Assembly: GCA_039679805.1 (NCBI GenBank)
Contig: JBDKUD010000169.1
Span: 1-10,971, forward strand
Reading direction: 5' to 3'
Source: JBDKUD01 sp039679805
Lineage (GTDB): Bacteria > Bacillota > Syntrophomonadia > Syntrophomonadales > Syntrophomonadaceae
Length of the DNA stretch: 10,971 bases
Shown: one piece after another, positions 6,155 to 10,971 of the stretch
How positions within the stretch are numbered: position 1 is the first letter of the stretch
Layout: each line of letters starts with the position of its first letter
The notes under the pieces: model-generated
The model's input: only the letters and a program-made list of their open reading frames with translations
Databases searched by the model: none
Told to the model about the DNA's origin: nothing
Translations under genes and position numbers: made by a program

Positions 6155-7072
6155 TTGCATCAACCTGTATTGCTGGAAGAGACGATTTCATATTTAATTA
6201 CTGACCTTGACGGAATCTATGTAGATTGTACTGTTGGTGGCGGAGGGCATCTTAAACATTTGCTTTCCCGACTGAACCCGGGTGCACGGGTTATAGGGCT
6301 GGATAAGGATGCCGATATATTAAGAGAGACAGCCCGGTCTTTTGATTTTCCCGGCCTAAAACTGGTACATTCCGACTTCAAGTCTTTATCGGATGTCTTA
6401 GAAAGCGAAGGAATTCAAGCTGTTGATGGTATTATGATGGATTTAGGAGTATCATCTTTTCAACTGGATGTTGCTGAGCGAGGTTTCAGCTTTCACGAGG
6501 ACTCTGGATTGGACATGCGTATGAACCGAGAGCAAGCTTTTAGTGCCAGGGATTTAGTTAATACTTATACCGAGGATGAAATAAGTGATATTCTGTTCAG
6601 GTATGGTGAAGAGAGGTACGCAAGGAGAATTGCCAGAGGAATTGTGCAATATAGACAAACAAAGAGCATTGATACTACTCTGGAACTGGTGGAAATAATA
6701 AAATCTTGGGTTCCGGCAGCCTATAGGCGTGATAAACATCCTGCCCGCAGGTCTTTCCAGGCTTTAAGAATTGCGGTCAATGGGGAACTTGATGCATTAA
6801 ACGAAGTTTTGCCGGAGGCGGTTCAAGCTTTGAACCCTGGAGGAAGGCTGTGTGTAATTACTTTTCATTCACTGGAGGACAGGATAGTGAAACGTTTTAT
6901 GCAGGAGAGATCCAGAGAATGTATTTGCCCACCGGGATTACCAATATGCATGTGTAATCATAAAGCACAATTAGGATTGTTAACCCGTAAGCCTGTAATA
7001 CCAGGAGATTTAGAATGTGAGGTTAATCCCCGGGCTCGAAGTGCCCGGCTCAGGGTAGCTGTTAAGAAATAA
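6155..7072 (+). CDS. rsmH: 16S rRNA (cytosine-1402-N4)-methyltransferase RsmH
   Basis: Uses S-adenosylmethionine to methylate N4 of C1402 in the decoding centre of 16S rRNA; formerly called MraW. At 305 aa it is full length. Translation starts at TTG 6155, supported by a strong AGGAGGG (6141-6147) at 7-bp spacing that overlaps the mraZ stop and by the conserved N-terminus MHQPVLLEE. The SAM-binding loop VDCTVGGGGH is at about residues 23-32, DLGVSSFQLD at 96-105, then the family motifs DMRM, HPARRSFQALRIAVN and ITFHSLEDRIVKRF. Cysteines near the C-terminus (CICPPGLPICMC) lie in a region that is Cys-rich in many homologues. The protein ends in the typical NPRARSARLRV. It is second gene of the dcw cluster; the next gene appears to have its own promoter as well. 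Confidence 0.97.
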   Translation: MHQPVLLEETISYLITDLDGIYVDCTVGGGGHLKHLLSRLNPGARVIGLDKDADILRETARSFDFPGLKLVHSDFKSLSDVLESEGIQAVDGIMMDLGVSSFQLDVAERGFSFHEDSGLDMRMNREQAFSARDLVNTYTEDEISDILFRYGEERYARRIARGIVQYRQTKSIDTTLELVEIIKSWVPAAYRRDKHPARRSFQALRIAVNGELDALNEVLPEAVQALNPGGRLCVITFHSLEDRIVKRFMQERSRECICPPGLPICMCNHKAQLGLLTRKPVIPGDLECEVNPRARSARLRVAVKK

Positions 7073-7089
7073 GAAGAATTTTTTGTTAG

Positions 7090-7117
7090 TTCGCAAAATG
7101 TTAATAAATAATATAAT
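7090..7117 (+). promoter_or_regulatory. Possible promoter for ftsL
   Basis: TTCGCA (7090-7095), a 16-bp spacer and a perfect TATAAT (7112-7117), 18 bp after the rsmH stop. Transcription would start near 7123-7125, just before the ribosome binding site AAAGGGGAGA (7128-7137). The region is AT-rich, so the match could be chance. Confidence 0.42.
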
Positions 7118-7142
7118 AAGGAGTTGTAAAGGGGAGAAAGAA

Positions 7143-7181
7143 ATGTATCAGGCCAGTTACAATTACTCTACTAACTGGTAA
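7143..7181 (+). other. 12-codon open frame with strong RBS, in frame with ftsL (broken ftsL 5' end or leader peptide)
   Basis: ATG 7143 has a good ribosome binding site (AAAGGGGAGA, 7128-7137) and encodes MYQASYNYSTNW before TAA at 7179-7181. The next 11 codons after that stop are open in the same frame (AQNLEPETSVR) and lead straight into the ATG of ftsL at 7215. No ATG, GTG or TTG in that frame lies between the stop and 7215. Two readings fit: the original N-terminus of FtsL cut by a nonsense change (for example CAA to TAA), or a short leader peptide with reinitiation 33 nt downstream. The reading frame and signals are seen directly; the cause is inferred. Confidence 0.55.
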
Positions 7182-7214
7182 GCTCAAAATTTAGAGCCAG
7201 AGACCAGTGTAAGA

Positions 7215-7628
7215 ATGGTAAGAAAGACCTACAAGAAAGTTAATACCAAAAAAAGATTTGTAATAAAGGCCGGCGTGCTATTATTCATATATGCACTTGT
7301 ACTGGTTTTTTTCTGTATTAAGAGTGCAGCCCTGGGTTATCAGATACTTGCACTGGAAAATAGCATTCAGGAAATAGAAACAGCAAATAAGCAGATGGAA
7401 TATCAAATTGCCCAAAAATCATCATTACAGAGAATCGAAAAAGTTGCTGCAAAAGATCTGGGCATGTATAAACCTGCTGTGAATGAAGATGTAGCCGTTA
7501 AAGCACAACCGCAATCCGTTAATGTGGCTAACCGGCAGGACACAATGACGCCCGCTAAGACAGCTGAAAAACCTTTGAATAAATTATATAGTGCTTTACT
7601 GGTGTTAGCTCAAAAGGATAGTAATTAA
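7215..7628 (+). CDS. ftsL: Cell division protein FtsL (FtsL/DivIC family)
   Basis: A small bitopic membrane protein of the divisome that pairs with DivIC/FtsB and supports the septal transglycosylase-transpeptidase complex. From ATG 7215 it has 137 aa. A basic cytoplasmic start (MVRKTYKKVNTKKR) precedes one membrane span at about residues 15-36. A coiled-coil stretch follows at about 40-72 (ALENSIQEIETANKQMEYQI), then the family's short motif KDLGMYKP (80-87) and a low-complexity tail. Family assignment rests on this architecture and on position between rsmH and the division transpeptidase gene. ATG 7215 has no convincing ribosome binding site, whereas an in-frame ATG at 7143 does but is separated by a TAA. 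Translation therefore probably depends on reinitiation or on readthrough. If the stop is an error, the protein would have 161 aa. Confidence 0.82.
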   Translation: MVRKTYKKVNTKKRFVIKAGVLLFIYALVLVFFCIKSAALGYQILALENSIQEIETANKQMEYQIAQKSSLQRIEKVAAKDLGMYKPAVNEDVAVKAQPQSVNVANRQDTMTPAKTAEKPLNKLYSALLVLAQKDSN

Positions 7629-7638
7629 TGGAAAAGTA

Positions 7639-7672
7639 GGGTGAGAGGTTGAGCTTTTTTTATCTCTTGCCC
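7639..7672 (+). terminator. Hairpin after ftsL (possible antiterminator or terminator arm)
   Basis: GGGTGAGAG (7639-7647) pairs over 9 bp, with two G-T pairs, with CTCTTGCCC (7664-7672). The loop contains a T-run (7655-7661). It starts 10 bp after the ftsL stop. Its 3' arm shares two bases with the next hairpin, so the two stems cannot both form fully. Confidence 0.4.
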
Positions 7673-7703
7673 CTTATTTATTAAGGGCTACATTATTTTT
7701 TTT
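7671..7703 (+). terminator. Probable intrinsic terminator between ftsL and the transpeptidase gene
   Basis: CCCTTA (7671-7676) pairs with TAAGGG (7682-7687) around TTTAT, and the stem can be extended by one pair with a bulge. Eight T residues follow at 7696-7703. The gap between stem and T-run (CTACATTA) is longer than ideal, so termination may be partial or regulated. Confidence 0.45.
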
Positions 7704-7707
7704 GTAG

Positions 7708-7740
7708 TGTTAATTTTCGACGGTAATTAATATATATAAA
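7708..7740 (+). promoter_or_regulatory. Possible promoter region of the division transpeptidase gene
   Basis: Overlapping TATATA/TATAAA boxes at 7731-7740 lie about 50 bp before the start codon. The best -35 for the first, TGTTAA (7708-7713, 17-bp spacing), is poor. I see no clear sporulation sigma-factor consensus. The case rests mainly on the hairpins just upstream, which imply a separate start. Confidence 0.25.
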
Positions 7741-7788
7741 TTAATAAAGTATTAATTAAATGAAACAATCTTTAAAGAGGTGGCAAAA

Positions 7789-9900
7789 ATGCAAACCACC
7801 AGTCTGCTGGTAAGAAAGCGTATAGCAACGCTTTTTTTCTTATTTACAGTGGGATTTGTGTTGTTAAGTGTGAGAATATTCTGGGTACAGTTTATTAATG
7901 GCGCAGAATTATCAGAAAAAGCTACTCAAAACCGGATGAGGGATGTGCCGGTAGAATCAAAACGGGGTATTATCTTTGACCGGAATGGGCATGAATTGGC
8001 TATCTCTATAAGTACTGATTCTGTCTATGCTATTCCGGCGGAGATTCGCAAGTCAGGACGTCAGAGGGAAATAGCCCATAAACTTGCTCAGGTCCTGGAA
8101 ATGGATGAAGAAAAACTGTATAAACGAATAACTCAGCAGAGTTCTTTTGAATGGATAAAAAGACAAATAGATCCAGCTAAATCCAAAAAAATTAGAAATA
8201 TGGACTTACCGGGAATTGACCTGACGGAAGAGAGCAGGCGTTATTATCCCAAAGGTACTTTGGCCAGTCACGTACTGGGAATATCAGGGACTGATAACAC
8301 TGGTTTGGAGGGTATTGATCAATATTACAACGATTTGGTAGGAGGAACTAAAGGCCGGATTATTATAGAACATGATGCGGCCGGCAGAGCTATACCCGAA
8401 GCCACACACAGGTATATTGCACCTGTAGATGGAGCTAATCTGGTCTTAACCCTGGATGAAACGATTCAATATATTACTGAGAGAGAGCTCGACAAGGTAT
8501 TTAAACAATTTAAGGCAAAATCAGCTGCTGCAATTGTGATGGATCCCACAACAGGTGAAATTTTGGCTATAGCATCACGGCCCACTTTTGATCCCAACCA
8601 GTATGGTAATTATCCAGCCGCTAATAGAAGAAATTTCGCCATAAACGATGCTTATGAGCCGGGCTCAACCATGAAGATAACTACTGCGGCGATGGCTTTG
8701 GAGGAAAGAACGGCAAATCCGGAAACCAAATTTTTCTGTCCCGGATATGTAAAAGTTGGAAAAGAAACTATTAGCTGCTCTAATCACAAAGCCCATGGCA
8801 GTCAGACTTTTGCCCAGATTGTTGAGAATTCCTGTAATGTAGGTTTTGTTAAAGTAGGACTTGACCTGGGAGCTGAAAAATACTATCAATATATTCGTGC
8901 CTTCGGCTTTGGTAAAAAAACCGGTATTGACCTTCCAGGTGAAGCTGCTGGAATTCTGGTTCCACAAAGCAGGGCCAAACTTATTGACCTGGCCACAATG
9001 TCCATGGGTCAGGCCAATGCTGTTACTCCTATCCAGCTTACAACAGCTGTATCAGCTGTTGCCAATGGGGGCAAGCTAATGAAACCTCATTTGGTAAAAC
9101 AGGTTATAGACAATACCGGCAAGGTAATTAAAAAGAATAACCCGGTAATGGTTAGAAAGGTTATTTCAGAGGAAACTGCCAAGGAACTATGCCTTATATT
9201 GGAAGGAGAAGTAACGCAAGGTACTGGAAAGAATGCTTTCATTGAGGGATACCGGGTTGGAGGAAAAACTGGAACAGCACAAAAAATATCGCCTTCAGGT
9301 GGATATTTGCCGAATGAATACGTGGCATCTTTTATAGGCTTTGCTCCTGCCAATAATCCCCGGCTGGTAGCTCTTATGGTGGTTGATTCACCCCAAGGAT
9401 ATCCCTACTATGGGGGATGGGTAGCTGCTCCGGCAGTTAAAGAAATTATAAGCGATTCAATGAGATATTTGGAGGTACCTCTAGTGGAGCCCAAACCCAA
9501 TACTGAAGCATTATCGGAGATGGTTGTAGTACCGGAAGTGGTGAATTTGCCTCTTTCAGAAGCGTTAACAGCTATTAATAACCGGGGGCTAAAGGCAAAA
9601 GTGACGGGAGATGGTAATATCGTCTGGCAGCAGACTCCCAGAGCCCAAACCAAGCTGGCTAAAGGTTCCCAGGTAATAATATATATGTCGCCATATGATA
9701 AAGATAAAGGTACCGGAGAAGTTACAGTCCCTGATTTGCAGGGTAAATCCATGAAGGAAGTTGCCAGAATCCTGGCTAATCTCGGGTTGCATCTGGTTCC
9801 GGAAGGATATGGTATTTCCTGTAACCAATCGCCTGCACCCGGAAAGGTAGTTACTAATGGCTCAAGTATCAAGGTTCGTTTTCAACCCGGAGGAGAATAG
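7789..9900 (+). CDS. ftsI: Division penicillin-binding protein with two PASTA domains (FtsI/PbpB/SpoVD type)
   Basis: A class B penicillin-binding protein: a peptidoglycan DD-transpeptidase anchored in the membrane and acting outside the cell at the septum or in spore cortex. From ATG 7789 it has 703 aa. This start is preferred over GTG 7780 because the ribosome binding site AAAGAGGTGG (7774-7783) spans that GTG. One membrane span lies at about residues 13-33, then the dimerisation/pedestal domain beginning near RGIIFDRNG. The catalytic motifs are complete: STMK (Ser293 nucleophile), SCN (348-350) and KTGT (493-496). Two PASTA repeats follow, at about 579-641 (VVVPEVVNLPLSEAL) and 645-702 (VTVPDLQGKSMKEVA). 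Bacillus has two such genes in a row, pbpB (two PASTA) and spoVD (one PASTA), before murE; here there is one. Two PASTA domains favour a PbpB-like division role, but a sporulation role cannot be excluded. Confidence 0.93.
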   Translation: MQTTSLLVRKRIATLFFLFTVGFVLLSVRIFWVQFINGAELSEKATQNRMRDVPVESKRGIIFDRNGHELAISISTDSVYAIPAEIRKSGRQREIAHKLAQVLEMDEEKLYKRITQQSSFEWIKRQIDPAKSKKIRNMDLPGIDLTEESRRYYPKGTLASHVLGISGTDNTGLEGIDQYYNDLVGGTKGRIIIEHDAAGRAIPEATHRYIAPVDGANLVLTLDETIQYITERELDKVFKQFKAKSAAAIVMDPTTGEILAIASRPTFDPNQYGNYPAANRRNFAINDAYEPGSTMKITTAAMALEERTANPETKFFCPGYVKVGKETISCSNHKAHGSQTFAQIVENSCNVGFVKVGLDLGAEKYYQYIRAFGFGKKTGIDLPGEAAGILVPQSRAKLIDLATMSMGQANAVTPIQLTTAVSAVANGGKLMKPHLVKQVIDNTGKVIKKNNPVMVRKVISEETAKELCLILEGEVTQGTGKNAFIEGYRVGGKTGTAQKISPSGGYLPNEYVASFIGFAPANNPRLVALMVVDSPQGYPYYGGWVAAPAVKEIISDSMRYLEVPLVEPKPNTEALSEMVVVPEVVNLPLSEALTAINNRGLKAKVTGDGNIVWQQTPRAQTKLAKGSQVIIYMSPYDKDKGTGEVTVPDLQGKSMKEVARILANLGLHLVPEGYGISCNQSPAPGKVVTNGSSIKVRFQPGGE

Positions 9901-9917
9901 GTTAAGCTAGGTTAAGC
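9898..9917 (+). repeat. Perfect tandem 10-bp repeat at the end of the transpeptidase gene
   Basis: TAGGTTAAGC occurs twice back to back (9898-9907 and 9908-9917); the first copy includes the TAG stop codon. It may be a small slippage duplication in the 49-bp gap before murE, or a helical-phase binding site. Confidence 0.5.
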
Positions 9918-9949
9918 TCTCAGATTCCATAGGGAAAGGAGCAATATAA

Positions 9950-10971
9950 ATGAAACTAAAAAATCTACTTCAAGATTTAGAGATCAAAGGTTGGCAGGGT
10001 GATGTTGAGCTCGAGATCAATGGCATTGCTTATGATTCCCGGAAGGTTAAACCAGGATATTTATTTGTTTGTGTAAAGGGTTTTAAGACAGATGGGCATT
10101 TATATGCACGCCAGGCAGTTGATAATGGAGCAGTAGCGATTCTAACAGAAAAGGAATTAGATATTACTGATGCTATTAGCATAATCTATACTACCGATTG
10201 CCGGAAGGCGATGCCAATTATTAGTTCCAGATACTATGGCCAACCATCCCGCGACCTGCGCATTATAGGGGTTACCGGAACAAATGGTAAAACAACAACA
10301 ACTCATCTTATTCAGGCTATTCTCGAGGAATGGGGAAGGAAAACAGGTATAATGGGAACCCTTTATGCCAGGATTGAAGATTATAAACATGAACTGGGAC
10401 ATACAACTCCTGAATCATTAGAAATTGAGGAGTTTATGGACATAACCAGACAGAAAAAAGGTGAATATGTGGTTATGGAAGTATCTTCTCATGCCCTTGA
10501 TTTAAACCGGGTAGACAAGATATTATTTGATGTGGCCATATTTACGAACCTGACGCAGGACCACCTGGATTATCACCAAACAATGGAGAAGTACAAGGAA
10601 TCTAAACTTAAACTTTTCAATATGATAGAAGGGGATGCTAATCAATTCAGTATTATTAATGCTGATGACGAGGCAGCCCAAGATTTTATAACTGCCGCCG
10701 GTAAAAATGTTTATACCTATGGCATTAATAATCCAGCTGATGTACGAGCCATACGGGTAACCACTAATTTAAAGGGTAGTAGTTTTGATGTTGAATATGA
10801 TAGTAATTTATTATCCATTAAAATGAAGCCGATTGGGTTATTCAGTGTTTATAATGCCCTGGCAGCAATTGCTTTTGCATTAAAAGAAGGTATTGACCCA
10901 CGGGTAATTAAGCAAGCTTTAGAAAAAGTTCAAGGTGTACCGGGCAGGTTCGAGCAGGTGGATTGCGGTCA
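9950..10971 (+). CDS. murE: UDP-N-acetylmuramyl tripeptide synthetase MurE (3' end cut by window)
   Basis: An ATP-dependent cytoplasmic Mur ligase that adds the third residue (meso-diaminopimelate or L-lysine) to UDP-MurNAc-L-Ala-D-Glu. ATG 9950 has AAAGGAG (9935-9941) at 8-bp spacing. The 340 codons present start with the UDP-substrate domain (DSRKVKPG at about 29-36). The ATP-binding loop GVTGTNGKTTTT is at 107-118, TTPES at 152-156, SSHALDLNRVD at 179-189, and FTNLTQDHLDYH at 198-209. Lys219 (KYKESKLKLF) is the expected carbamylated lysine. The missing C-terminal third (total usually about 490 aa) holds the DNPR-type motif that separates diaminopimelate from lysine enzymes, so the third residue cannot be read here; diaminopimelate is usual in Clostridia. 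Cotranscription with the preceding gene is likely, since the 49-bp gap shows no terminator. Confidence 0.96.
   Translation, partial: MKLKNLLQDLEIKGWQGDVELEINGIAYDSRKVKPGYLFVCVKGFKTDGHLYARQAVDNGAVAILTEKELDITDAISIIYTTDCRKAMPIISSRYYGQPSRDLRIIGVTGTNGKTTTTHLIQAILEEWGRKTGIMGTLYARIEDYKHELGHTTPESLEIEEFMDITRQKKGEYVVMEVSSHALDLNRVDKILFDVAIFTNLTQDHLDYHQTMEKYKESKLKLFNMIEGDANQFSIINADDEAAQDFITAAGKNVYTYGINNPADVRAIRVTTNLKGSSFDVEYDSNLLSIKMKPIGLFSVYNALAAIAFALKEGIDPRVIKQALEKVQGVPGRFEQVDCG

Noticed and set aside
7030..7048. CCGGGC/GCCCGG hairpin near the end of rsmH as a terminator
   Set aside because: It lies inside the codons for the conserved NPRARSARLR tail and no T-run follows directly.
7780..7788. GTG at 7780 as start of the transpeptidase
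   Set aside because: The GTG overlaps the ribosome binding site AAAGAGGTGG; ATG 7789 has proper spacing.
8665..8967. Open frame of 100 codons on the minus strand
   Set aside because: Antisense to the catalytic domain of the transpeptidase; no family resemblance, so treated as a shadow frame.
9408..9872. Open frame of 154 codons on the minus strand
   Set aside because: It lies wholly opposite the PASTA region of the transpeptidase gene, has no recognisable domain or ribosome binding site, and is explained as a shadow of the real coding frame.

Overview
The window is a conserved chromosomal stretch from a low-GC Gram-positive bacterium. It is most likely an anaerobic, probably spore-forming member of the Clostridia, and perhaps Syntrophomonas-like, though that last step is only a guess. 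The grounds are strong AGGAGG-type ribosome binding sites, AT-rich intergenic DNA, a clostridial type of cysteine-rich HisRS, an oxygen-independent HemZ, a Gram-positive 6S RNA next to aspS, and a PASTA-type division penicillin-binding protein. All genes point right. I see no mobile elements, CRISPR arrays, tRNAs or rRNAs.

Layout. (1) 1-4441: the 3' part of hemZ (radical SAM coproporphyrinogen dehydrogenase), then hisS and aspS, closely spaced and probably cotranscribed. (2) 4442-4832: a gene-free stretch holding a well-supported 6S RNA with its own extended -10 promoter. (3) 4833-5320: a small tandem-ACT protein followed by a hairpin terminator. (4) 5321-5644: no gene, but a long-range inverted repeat. 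(5) 5645-10971: the start of the division and cell wall (dcw) cluster. It begins with three 10-bp MraZ boxes and a -10 element, then mraZ, rsmH, ftsL, a division transpeptidase (FtsI/PbpB/SpoVD type, two PASTA domains) and murE, which runs off the right edge.

How they work together. The left block makes haem precursors and charges tRNA-His and tRNA-Asp. The 6S RNA is a global RNA polymerase decoy. MraZ is expected to control its own operon through the boxes in front of it. RsmH methylates 16S rRNA. FtsL and the transpeptidase belong to the divisome, and MurE makes the UDP-MurNAc-tripeptide from which the transpeptidase's substrate is built.

Most of the window is ordinary core genome, and I found no undescribed multi-gene system. 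The observation most worth following is at the 5' end of ftsL. The only good ribosome binding site there serves an ATG whose frame runs into the annotated ftsL frame but is broken by one TAA after 12 codons. Other points of interest are the MraZ operator sitting where a -35 box should be, a predicted pRNA template in the 6S RNA, overlapping hairpins between ftsL and the transpeptidase gene, and an 84-bp inverted-repeat structure upstream of mraZ.
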